Assembly (NCBI GenBank): GCA_021234155.1
Contig: JAJEKV010000035.1
Span: forward strand, 14,664,676-14,728,675
DNA length: 64,000 bases
Source: Isoetes taiwanensis
Taxonomy: Eukaryota > Streptophyta > Lycopodiopsida > Isoetales > Isoetaceae
Direction: 5' to 3'
Shown here: positions 54,901 through 64,000 of the stretch, piece after piece
How the letters are laid out: every line of letters begins with the position of its first letter
How positions within the stretch are numbered: position 1 is the first letter of the stretch
Notes under the pieces: model-generated
Database searches by the model: none
What the model saw: only the letters and a program-made list of their open reading frames with translations
Told to the model about the DNA's origin: nothing
Program-made: the position numbers and the translations under genes

Positions 54901-55010
54901 GTGCAGCCATGGTAACGATTTGCGTAAAACGAAGAGTGATTCAAAGCGGAGGACGAAAAGCCAAGCACCTGCCAGAGGAACGAAAAAGGTTTTAGGGCTA
55001 TCAACCGGAG
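51901..55010 (-). pseudogene. Large extra ORF region downstream of pol
   Basis: Between integrase and PPT about 3 kb of minus-strand frames look coding. In order: QILLDATFLKPLLAQNKEVA and PPKSRPNRASIANIVNSP (about 54850-54650), HHIDWPQLMFYRFLQEVDRR (about 54385), a Pro-rich part with PAPPPQHP, coiled-coil-like AAFLKLQESQDAL and QVATLEAKLQDKHGALL (about 54010-53860), and the longest block 52575-51901 (LGSRRISRDPRFVRRPHWEE, NRADALHGLDTFLQNA, FFDALPPLEDMVRSRFLIDA), whose end overlaps the PPT. Frames break often. Plus-strand frames are also open in places (52732-53061, 54592-54891). Env-like or antisense ORFs are known at this site in some plant gypsy lineages; I could not match this one. Confidence 0.4.
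51945..51955 (-). other. Polypurine tract of the gypsy-like element
   Basis: GGTGGGGGAGG on the minus strand lies against the LTR start, the expected plus-strand primer site. It marks the internal region as lying to the right. Confidence 0.7.
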
Positions 55011-55929
55011 GCTAAGAGGTATGAAGAGGGCTTAAACTGGAGCCGTTGATGGTGCCGGTGTCGAAGATGCCAAGGAGTGTATTGAGAGGCAAAAATTTGG
55101 CTAAGTCCCGAAAAACGAAGGGAGAAAGCAATGAACGGTGAGGATGAGACGTGAGAGAAGGACGGATGTGACCGTGGCCAAAGGACACATATTAATTGTT
55201 GACGGTATGAAAAGAAGCAAGGGCATTTAATGCAAAGTAACCTTCGGTGGGATATCATGAAAACGAATGTGTCGAGAGTACCCTGCTAGATTTGGCAAGG
55301 GAGAAAAGATTCTCGTTTAGAAAGAGCCTTGCATTGCAAAACACGCTGGCTTAATTTCTGATTGTCCACGCCGACAAGGAGTTCCTCAGTTAGTATAAGA
55401 CAAAACCGGGGAAAACGAAGGCATCCGATGGCGCATGGATGGTCTGCCGGGTTTGAACGCAGGATCGCACTATGCCCACGAACCGCCGAGAGTGGATTAC
55501 CCTAAGATGAATTGTCCGGACCTCTGGCGCGCCACAATCGCGTGGCGTGAGAATGGGCGGTGGTGTGTAGGGATGGTGAACATCCCAACCCGAAGACCAA
55601 CGGGATGGAGGTGGTTCTGCACGCACCTTCGGGATCTCGGCGAGAACCTCTACCATCTCCTCGCATCACCTCGCTCCCAAACGGGGTAGAGGTTTTTCCT
55701 CTTAGGTTTTTAGTAGATAGGGCTCTGAGCCCGTTTTTTTGTATATAAGGCGGTGCCCATATGAGAAATAGCTGGCCAGCCGCATTTTGTAAAAAATATC
55801 CACTATAATATAATATACGCCTTTCTAGTCACTTTTTACGTGGTGTTTGCTTCTTGAGCTGTACCGTTTGTTGATTGTAAACTTTACGTGTGATGAAATG
55901 TTTTGAGATCGAAAACCATTAACCAATGT
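55011..55929. other. Spacer after pol with promoter-like motif
   Basis: A plus-strand frame (55435-55689) reads CPDLWRATIAWRENGRWC and GWRWFCTHLRDLGENLYHLL and looks coding, but is not recognised. Just after it lie a perfect dyad GGGCTC-T-GAGCCC (55720-55732), a T run and TATATAAGG (55743-55751). This looks like promoter or 3' end material from another insertion within the element. Confidence 0.35.
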
Positions 55930-56980
55930 AGGTAGTGGAGTGCCATCTAACTCGCTAGTTGGAAAACGGCGGGTCTAACCACTTGAACAATTTGATAAAG
56001 GGCCAAACCCGAAACTTGAGTTTACGGGAAAATTTTTGTACACGGAATCATAAAGAAGAACCAAATCGCCTTCTTTGAATGTTTTTGTCTTCGGGACGTT
56101 TGTCATGTAAAGATTTTTGCAAGCTGTTGTCCATGAAGAACACGAATATAAGCATCCCTTGAAGTTCATCCAAGCTGTTTCAATTGATAGACCCTTTCTT
56201 TGAGTGCAGCGGGTGGATTATGAGCGTGTAGCCAGTTGAAAACGGGTGTTGGAAGGATGTATTCAAAGCGGCATGAGAGCTTACGACCATAAACCAATTT
56301 AAAAGGAGGTGACGGTAGCAATCTTGAAACAAGTATTGTAGGCCCAAAGAACGATAGGGAAGTTTTGTCTCCCGATCAATGCGGGGGAAGCGTCACAAAT
56401 TTTCTTGAGAATGGTGACCAAAGTTTTGTTGGTGCTTTACGCCAAAACCATTACCTTGAGGATAGTAAGGTGTGCTCTTGTGATGATGTATCGGAGATAA
56501 TCCGTCCGGCTCCTTGATAGTATGATTGATGAAATGGACACCCACGATCCTTGACCAGCTCAGGTGGGGCAGCCCGAATCAGCGTGATAATTTGTTGATA
56601 GAGGACCCTAGGCTGTGCTTGCTGCGATGTTGTGCGGAAGTGCACAAGCTTCAGCCCATTTGGTAAGCGTAGTCGGTGAGAACCGAGAATGTAGCAGACG
56701 CGGGTGTCGCGTATGAGGAGGATCTATAGGTCTCACAAAGTCCATTCCCCATTTCTTTGAAGGGAAGTGGCGTGGCGACCCGTGTCAAGGGAAGAGCGTC
56801 CACTGCGGGCCGTGGGGCCGTCCACGGGCAAGCGTCACACGTCGGGCGTAAGTGAGCATCTTTGAAGAGCGTGGGCCAAAAATACCCGGCTAGAAGGATT
56901 TTTGCGTGCCGTGGTGTCACCATAAAATGACCACCACCCAGCCCTTGATGAGCTTCTCGAACAATATCACGGAACTTCAT
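55930..56980 (-). pseudogene. Gypsy integrase
   Basis: The minus strand starts with the zinc-binding region REAHQGLGGGHFMVTPRHAK, AGYFWPTLFKDAH and CDACPW (56960-56810; HHCC type). The catalytic core follows in shifting frames: PFKxWGMDFV-like sequence (about 56750), LTKWAEACALPHN, then KNLYMTNVPKTKTFKEGDLV and LLYDSVYKNFP (about 56110-56030), the usual region before the C-terminal end, and ELDGTPLPTLVNGF (about 55950) where plant gypsy pol proteins often end. RNase H precedes integrase, which defines Ty3/gypsy order. Several frameshifts. Confidence 0.8.
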
Positions 56981-57119
56981 GAGGGGTAGAACAGCGGCCG
57001 AAGGATGGTGTCCTTACCCTTTTGTAGAGATGTCACCCGCAACCATGGTGTAGTCCACGGACCTCGCGGAGAAATTGATGGCGGCAGGATTGTAAACGGC
57101 GGTGAGAAGGCGTCTCGTC

Positions 57120-57494
57120 TTACGGTGGAAGAGCACCCGTGAGGAGGTACTGCTGAAAATCATGGAACCAATGTGGTGTTGCCGTGACTAAAAAAGATTG
57201 GCGAGCATCAGGAAAGGCGTCCCGAGACTCCGGGGAGGGATCATCCGTGTGGATGCGTGAAAGATAATCCGGGACGACATGAGATTTGCTGGCCTTATGA
57301 ACGATTTCAAAAGGAGCAAATTCTTGGAGAAGAAGGACCCAACGAGCAATGCGGCCCGTGGGCGTGGACTTGTTGATCAAATAAAGGAGTGCTTGGTGGT
57401 CCACAAAGAACTTGATTTGACTGCCAAAAGGTAGTAACGGAAGGCGTTGGACCTGAGAATCATTTATAGGAAAATGGTTCATATAAGTTAGCAA
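57120..57494 (-). pseudogene. Gypsy RNase H (C-terminal part of RT-RNase H)
   Basis: One open minus frame reads LPLLPFGSQIKFFVDHQALL, YLINKSTPTGRIARWVLLLQ and FEIVHKASKSHVVPDYLSRI. This is the RNase H region of Ty3/gypsy pol (compare TDHxALxYL and KxNxVADALSR). The RT core, protease and gag that should lie at higher coordinates are absent; the homology stops near 57500, so the element is 5'-truncated. Confidence 0.85.
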
Positions 57495-58219
57495 ATATTT
57501 GGAAGAAGAGAATCATTTATAGGAAAATTTTGAATTGTGCAGCTTCGAAGTTCCATTGTTGCAAAAATTCTGGTAAATGCCAAATGTTAAAAAAATATCA
57601 CTCGTGACATTAAAATTCATTTTTGGAGTGCATAATAGTAACTACCTCTTAGATGGAGGAGGTTGCTTGTGGTCGGCGTGCGCGATGTGGTGTTAGGCGT
57701 GAGTGGCATTGCCTTATGTGGGTTTACTTCATACGTGTGGTGTTGCTTGTGAGTGGCATTGCCTTATGTGGGTTTACTTAAGTGTGTATAATATGTGATC
57801 CATGGGACTGAAATTTTGGTTTACTTACGGGTCACGTTTGACACCCTAGGAGGCTACAATCACGTGATCCATGTGACCTGAAATTACGCGATCTATAACA
57901 CGAAATTTGCGACGGTGGATGTAAATATATGGTAGAGGGTAGGATACATGAATGAATAATGGACGTAAAAATAAGGTTAAGGGTAGGGCAAGAAGTGCTT
58001 AGACTGGGTGTAAAAGTATGGAATCGGGTATGATTCTTCGACAATATGGGGACCGTATACATAGGGGTTTCTATGGAGGGTCACCGTATCTGAGGGGTTT
58101 CTCCGACTTGATGCACGCACGCCATATGCCCCCCTTATATAGAGGTGAACCCCGGGTCCCAAGCCCGATGACATTTATGGTGTTGCTCTTAAGGAACCCG
58201 ACCAATTGAGAGAAGCAAA
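57495..58219. other. Non-coding, with a tandem duplication
   Basis: No gene recognised. A 44-bp unit containing GAGTGGCATTGCCTTATGTG is duplicated at about 57700-57780. Between 58018 and 58205 the sequence is GC-richer with several CCGTAT/GGGGTTTCT repeats and could be a small MITE, but I found no clear termini. Confidence 0.4.
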
Positions 58220-59560
58220 CAAAAGATCTATCACGGTATTTCCTTAGATCTACCTTCAGCTCATGCTAAAATGTCTTCTCTCAAAGATACTGTTGTTCTT
58301 ATTAAAGTTACAAAAGTGGTATCCAGCTTGATAAATTATGGTCTTTTTGTCTCAGCCTACATAAGGGTATCCTTATTAATGCCATGTATTGGTTAAATTT
58401 CCCCTACATTATGGTTGAGTGTGGTAGCCAAAAACTGCTACTTTCTTTCTTAAGCTTGGCATTTTAACTTTTGAATCCTATCAAGTGTCATTTCTTAAAT
58501 GGGACCCGAAGTTGAATTCTGATAGCTTAGATAATCTATGTGTTCCTTCAACCACCCTGCACGGCCTAAATCGGAGTGTTTCAAACTTCTCTTTAATTCC
58601 ATTGGTAATTATGTCTGCACTGAATATTCTCCCTCCAGGTCACCAAGAGCCTTTATCCAACTTGACCTTTCCAAGAACATTCCTACATCTATTCCTTTGC
58701 CTTTGGTCAAAAATCTTATCTATCCTTGAGATGGTCTGGCTTACTTCCTCATTGCCAAAATTGTTTGAACAAACATTTATGGTACAACAAGTGTACTAAT
58801 TCTCACGGGAAAATTTCTGAGAACAATGCTACTCTAGGTGGAATTTTTCACTCAAATTCTTCAGCAAGGAATTTGATTCAGAGTGATGGGCCTAATGTCT
58901 TGCTCACACTACTGGTGATGCAAATAATGCAAATGGAAACCTCACTGTTGGGGGGGAATGATAAGTCAGTAAACTCCACATTGACAACCTCTGATTACAA
59001 AGGAAATAACTCCAACCAAAATTTTCAATGAAATAGAGTGAATGGAAGCAAAAGGAGAATTAGAAATAATCAATTGAAAAGACAGGGGATGATTTATTAG
59101 CATAATGAGAACAATGGAAAAGTTGGATTACCATCAAAAGGCAACTTCTGATGCTAACAAATGCTCAGGAATAAAGCTTCTACGATATTATGACAAGACA
59201 AGAGATAAAGAAAATCTCCAGCTCAAGAAAATGATTCCCATATAGCTGATCTTCATAACAGGCTTAACCAGGTGATTGCAGATTCTAAAGAAAATTTTAA
59301 GTTGCAGTCATATTCTCTAATGGATCATCTGTCTCATGCAAAGGGTAAGAGTGTTCCATTAATTAATAAAAGCTATAACAGTCATGGTGGGATAAACTCT
59401 CACAGCCTCCAACCAGCTACCAACCAGCTATATTCAAAGGACTTAAAATTTGTGACCAAATTTTATCTACTGGACATGGAAATATTAAAAAGTCTGGGAC
59501 TAAAAAAGGCTACCAGGCAAAAGGAAAGGCTTTGGTCAGGAATTTTGAAGACATGGCTAT
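58220..59560 (+). pseudogene. LINE ORF1 remnant with DUF4283 and CCHC
   Basis: In shifting plus-strand frames the sequence matches a plant LINE ORF1: KVTKVVSSLINYGLFVSAY (about 58310), FLKWDPKLNSDSLDN (about 58490; the DUF4283 KWDPxF region), SPRAFIQLDLSKNIPTSIPL (about 58640) and YFxxPHCQNCLNKHLWYNKC (about 58735-58800, a CCHC knuckle slightly altered in spacing). A Asn/Ser-rich tail follows to about 59560. No ORF2 follows, so this is an isolated 5' fragment. Confidence 0.65.
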
Positions 59561-61249
59561 AATTGAAGATAAACTGACAAAGACAATGCAGAAACCAGTA
59601 TGTCAAGATCTGCTATAATCATAAAAAGGATTCAACAATTATTAGTCTTGTAGCCTTAATCAAACTTGACTTTACAAAATCAAGCAAACGTTCTCGATTC
59701 ATCCGGCGACATCAAAAGATCGGATACACATTGGGACAAATCTGAAGACAACATGAAGATGAAATTACCGCCCTTCAACAAATTTGAGGTAAAGAAGATT
59801 TCATGCTTCACAAGCTCCTTATTTCTATAATTGAGCTCTTCTGATACTTCGGTTCCATTTTGAGCAGCCACATTATGTTGTAGCTTGGCAATCATGTCAT
59901 TTGACAAAGATAGGTTTGGTTTGTCTCTCATTTAGAATGTCTTAAGATGGTTTAGATAACAAGAATGTCATCTAATAAGCTTTGTATGGCAACCATGGCC
60001 AGCCCGGCAACAATTAAGTTTGAAGTGTCCATAAGACAACCTTGACCACTTCATACAACGTTGTTCTACATTTTTTGCTAGATGGAGGTCGAGAATGTTC
60101 TACTTAATTCCTTTTCTTCATTTTGGTGCAGATATAAGCATGTCTATACCATATAGATCAACAATTCAAGTTTTGGTGACAGCTTAGCTTCTTTGGTTAT
60201 CACTATCACTATTAGTATTATCATTATCGTTTGTCCGATATATTGGTATTATCACTATCATTGCGGGGTTCTTATTATATATACATATCGAAATTTACAT
60301 ATTCTTATTATTATCTTTTTCTTGATAAGTTGTATCGGCGAAAGTTCAAACTGAAATATAACGAAGACCTTCAATTCATCAATATCTTCTTGGTTGCTTA
60401 TTAGATTGAGGGGATATAGACTACGCCCCGAAGTTCAAAAATGCTTGAGACAAATTTTGTAAATATAATATTATCATTTATGATCATCAATTTTCAATCG
60501 GTTGTGTTGCTTCAAGAGCTTGGAGATGTAAGTCTAGGGTGCATGGAGGAATGGAGCCAAATACATACCTAGAGAAATAGGTTGCATGGCATATGATGTA
60601 GATGGCCTATCGTGCAGATAAGTGCATAAACAAGTGGCAAGAATAGTACATTCCTTTCAACAAATCTCTAAGTGTTTAATGTTTAAGGAATCTCTATGCT
60701 AAGGAATAGATTTTGAAACTTTTTTGAAGTTTCTCTTAAACAAAACGTGTTAATACTGGGCTTAGCATTTTTAACAATGTTATCTACGTGCCTTTAGTTT
60801 TATTATTATGTATTTGGCCATACAATTCGTTCATGTTAAGAAAATAGAAGAAAGTTGCGGGCCCTCCACCATATATAGTAGCATGTACGGCTGCTTATTG
60901 TTGAACTTCACTGTTTCATTTAAACCTTCATTTCTTTTTAAACCTTCATCAAGCTAGGGTAAAAACCAACGGGCAAAAGGCACTTTAAACTTAAAGGAAC
61001 AATACTTTTTTGCATTTTCCCATCATAAAAAGGCTCTAAATAAAAAAAGGCATAACAGACCTCCCGGGAAGTCCCGGTGCTGCACCCAACCACCACACTT
61101 TCTAAGCCTTCAATTAAAAAAAAAAAGGCATAACAAGACTTTTGAACTTAAGAAGACACCACCACCTTTTTCCTTTTGCCCTTTAGCTAGGTTTAAAACG
61201 ATTATGGAGGAGCAAGGACTCATAGAACTTTAACATCTTTTTGACACCT
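59561..61249. other. Non-coding AT-rich stretch
   Basis: No gene recognised. One minus-strand frame (59931-59680: AKLQHNVAAQNGTEVSEELN) is protein-like but isolated. A run of 12 A lies at about 61115-61126. Confidence 0.4.
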
Positions 61250-61970
61250 AGTTTGTAATAACGGAAGAATGAGAAAGAAGGCTTGCGGCTGCATAAGATA
61301 GGTACAGGAAGAAGCGTATTGCAGAGACAACTTCGATTGGCATGAAGTTCGGGATTGGAGAAAAGACAGAGACAATTACAAGAGAAGAAAGTTGCTACAG
61401 GCGTAGAAACCGATGAACACCGATTGCAGCGAATGGTATTAAATGCACAATAAAGACGTGATGAAAAATGCCAAATAGCCACCACAGAAACTAAAGAGGA
61501 GAATCAACAAAGATTGACCAAACATGCCCAACATCGATGCAAAGAATGAGCTTACCATACTGCAATAGAAATAGAATAGGAACGTCAGCAAAGATTGGAT
61601 GAACACGCACAATATGAACCTGAAAAAAGAGCCCACCTATCTACAAACAAAATAGTGTGGAAGCTTGGAATCACACAAGTAGAACGGCACCACCGTAGCA
61701 ATTTCTATCGGGAATGGCATTGTCATTCAAAGACAATGGTACAAAGTGTTGCCACAATGGACAAGCCAAGTTGAAGCCTCTATAGCCAATGCCGCATCCA
61801 ATTCCATTATTACTGAACAACCAACATTCGAAAAGCACTCACTTTTACCAAAGACATCGGGACCTACAATGGTGCTCTTGCCTTTGCTTCCTTTAAAAAA
61901 ACATCGAAAGCAATCTGAAGGGCGTGGACCATACTCTTTCAATATTTAAGATAAGATAAGATAAGATGAA
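61250..61970 (+). pseudogene. Helitron Rep/helicase, N-terminal remnant
   Basis: Plus-strand frames show the charged repeat region that precedes the Helitron_like_N domain: RQRQLQEKKVATGVETDEHR, TKEENQQRLTKHAQHRCKE and ERQQRLDEHAQYEPEKRAHL (about 61360-61640). Then IGTYNGALAFASF and, after a frameshift, SEGRGPYSFNI (about 61858-61946), matching the family's IRxYNxxLAFxSxGA and GRGPYxFRI. The catalytic Rep motif and helicase are absent. The reading decays in an AAGAT microsatellite at about 61949-61967. Confidence 0.65.
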
Positions 61971-62953
61971 TTTTTTACCGTCCATGGGAACCCATGGGTT
62001 ATGGGATGGCACATGCAAGGGCAACAACCCATCTAAAGCCTGGGGACTAGGCCCCATCACAAAACACAATAACCAAATATTAAAAGACTATCAAGAAGAA
62101 GATAATGCTAATGCTAGTGGCAATTTTATGCTTCTAAAATTATCTAGACATAGCCAGTCCAAGGATTGGAAGGCCATTGATCTAGAATAATTGCTGCGCC
62201 TCCCATGTACACTGCCCATTTCTTTTACAGGCAGGCTGCCATCACCTTGCAGAGCTCCTCCTTACGGTTACACAATTAAAGAGGGGAGAGGTCCTCCTGT
62301 ACTGAGAAACTAGTCCCTCTGAGATAGTTTCCATGCTAAAGAACATGTAAGCGGCTAAGAGTGTCTCCCGAAACATAAGATGGCGAGGACGATCAGGTCT
62401 TGCTGCTCCCACCCTAGTAGCGGAGACAACTCCACCAACCTTCACATGCATGACATCAGTGAAAAAATGCAAAGCCGCATCCATATCAGAATGGGCATCA
62501 TCTTCTGCCTCTGCAACCCCTATAATCTCAAAGTTCGGGCTCCCGGTAGCGAGATACCGGGGGCAGTCGCCGCTCCTATCGCTAGCTTTCGACACTGCGA
62601 CTCACGGTCCCATTGGGATTGTGGAGATGTCAGGTACACCCACCTCAACATGTTCCTTTCCAATGTTCGCACTTCCGCCGACACAATGTTTTTTCCGTGG
62701 CTGTAATTGCAGTATCTAGTGTCTCAGACTGGGGGTATTACTTGTGCCCACATACCGGGCCTCGAGGCAGGGAAAGGCATGTATTAAGCGTAATAAGTGT
62801 GTCCATCTCTCAATAGACACGATCATAGATGTGGGCCGGGCCATTCCTCCCTCGGAATGAATGAATCGCACTGGTCACGAAGTGTAGGTGGCAAACACCG
62901 AACTTGTAGGTCTAGAGCACTTTGGAGATCCTCCCCATCTTGGAAGGTAAATG
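61971..62953. other. Flank of the right LTR, weak minus-strand frame
   Basis: A minus frame (62595-62242) reads VAEAEDDAHSDMDAALHFFT and MFRETLLAAYMFFSMETISE and looks coding, with the plus strand also open in part. Not recognised. The rest has no gene that I can see. Confidence 0.35.
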
Positions 62954-63541
62954 TGTTAGTCCCTGCCCCTCTGATTACAGGGACTATTCATGCTTACGAC
63001 AGACCAGGTCAAGCTCAAAGGATCCCTCGGTGGAAATACCGGGTCAGCCATCAAAGGCTCAGCCCAGAAGACTGGCAACAGACCACCAATCAAAGCTTCT
63101 ATCAAAAGCCGCTTCATACAAGTGACGACGTCACCGCCAGCGTCAGCGATAAAGATGATTCGAGGCACTTCAAGAGGCACCGCCCACATTCACCAAACCA
63201 AATCGGGCCTCCTTCCGAGTCGCACGCAGAGATCAGTCCCGAGGTACATATTGGGCCCAAGGCCATTGTACTATATATATGACTAGAGCTGCGCATTACG
63301 AGTTCTAGATGAGTTTTGAGTCTTGTCTCCTTCAGTTTTCTCTACATTAAAGGAGCTCATGTATGTTCATCATTGATATCAAGGAAGCTATCATTTTCCT
63401 CCTCTCATTTGTTCTGTTTTCTTCTTCTTCTTCTCTTCTTACCAAATCCGGTGGTGACATAGTCCCCGCGACTCTCCTGATTAGATCCACGGGTCCTCCG
63501 AGGGCTTTTGTCCAGGAGTTCCCAACCCGGAACCCAAAACA
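62954..63541 (+). repeat. LTR related to the 51.4-kb LTR, plus orientation
   Basis: TG..CA borders TGTTAGTCCC and CCAAAACA, 588 bp, with TATA box CTATATATAT (63271-63280) after GGGCCCAAGGCCATTG. R/U5 (63281-63541) matches 51379-51638 in inverted orientation, including a TTCTTCTTCTTC tract. U3 is more diverged. A 5' LTR is suggested by the coding-like sequence after it, but no PBS that I recognise follows (CCGCCTTTTGACTG). Confidence 0.7.
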
Positions 63542-64000
63542 CCGCCTTTTGACTGATTACGATTCTATCCTATTTTCTTACGTATGCATGTGCGTCCGGA
63601 ATTTCACGCCGGGAAGAACTCCTTTCGTGAGCGGCCTCTGGCTTGGAAGCGGCCATGTCGAAGCTCGCTCGTGACATGTATGGATCTGCTTATATTATGA
63701 GGGAGGCCATCTTGCCGTCTAGGCTCGGTCGGCCACCACCAAACCCCTCGTGTCTGTCGTCGGTTCCGCGCCCCAAAGCGTGCAAACATTGCTCACAACC
63801 TCGGTCACCTCATCACTGCTCCGGGGAGCCCTATCCAGGCTCAACCTTCTCAACCGTTTTTTCATACACGGAACATGCCTACCATCCATCATTCTCCTTG
63901 GGCCATCGCCTCTTCCTTCACAACCATCATCTCTCCCGTGGGCAAGGATATCCACAAGTTCCTTTATGCCTTTTCTACCGGGAATATCCTTTTCCCTACA
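63542..64000 (+). other. Start of an LTR-element internal region
   Basis: After a 110-bp leader an ATG at 63655 opens a frame that runs to the window end (MSKLARDMYGSAYIMREAIL at its start). A second frame is also open (TSSLLRGALSRLNLLNRFFI). Which is real is unclear. Position suggests gag of the element that owns the LTR at 62954. Confidence 0.3.

Noticed and set aside
57977-58209. MITE between gypsy and LINE remnants
   Set aside because: GC-rich short repeats suggest it, but I found neither inverted termini nor a target duplication.

Overview
This is eukaryotic nuclear DNA from a land plant. The evidence is a nested set of plant-type retroelements (Ty1/copia, Ty3/gypsy-like, L1/I-type LINE), Helitron termini, a hAT-type MITE, AT-rich intergenic DNA, introns with GT..AG borders, and a telo-box plus site II promoter. 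Two gene families here (DUF7869-like, and FCP1/NIF-like HAD proteins with a DLN motif) are ones I associate with expansion in non-seed plants, so a fern or lycophyte is possible, but that is a weak inference. No tRNA, rRNA, CRISPR or prokaryotic operon was seen.

Layout. 0.3-2.0 kb (minus): decayed DUF7869-like gene. 2.4-6.6 kb: mostly non-coding, with a Helitron 3' end at 3962. 6.77-8.6 kb: bidirectional promoter-like region and a two-exon gene for a 113-aa protein. 8.6-20.5 kb: a LINE (ORF1 remnant, endonuclease, RT, zf-RVT, RNase H, poly(A)) split by a complete Ty1/copia element (11343-17096, minus) with two LTRs, PBS, PPT and a 5-bp target duplication. 20.5-23.5 kb: 5' part of a second minus-strand LTR element (LTR, PBS, leader, first ORF). 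23.6-28.7 kb: two convergent FCP1/NIF-like copies and upstream exons. 29.74-37.97 kb: three tandem copies of a 2.75-kb unit, each with a coiled-coil ORF between 180-bp direct repeats. 38-39.5 kb: short-repeat mosaic. 39.6-42.2 kb (minus): second DUF7869-like gene. 43.1-46.5 kb (plus): multi-exon gene of unknown function. 48.3-49.0 kb: hAT-type MITE with an 8-bp TSD. 51.4-57.5 kb (minus): 3' part of a gypsy-like element with an unusual 3-kb ORF region between integrase and 3' LTR. 58.2-59.6 kb: LINE ORF1 remnant. 61.2-62.0 kb: Helitron helicase N-terminal remnant. 62.95-64.0 kb: an LTR related to the one at 51.4 kb but inverted, with the start of its internal region.

Two signals stand out. First, short GC-rich dyads (core TCGCG..CGYGA, or CTATGCG..CGCATAG) recur in introns, and dyads of the same gene share the same core. 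Second, differences between tandem copies cluster at CAG/CTG (and CCG) and are indels or non-transition changes, while long stretches without these trinucleotides stay identical. That looks like consensus error at methylated CHG sites, so many frameshifts here may not be real, and pseudogene calls should be read with that in mind.
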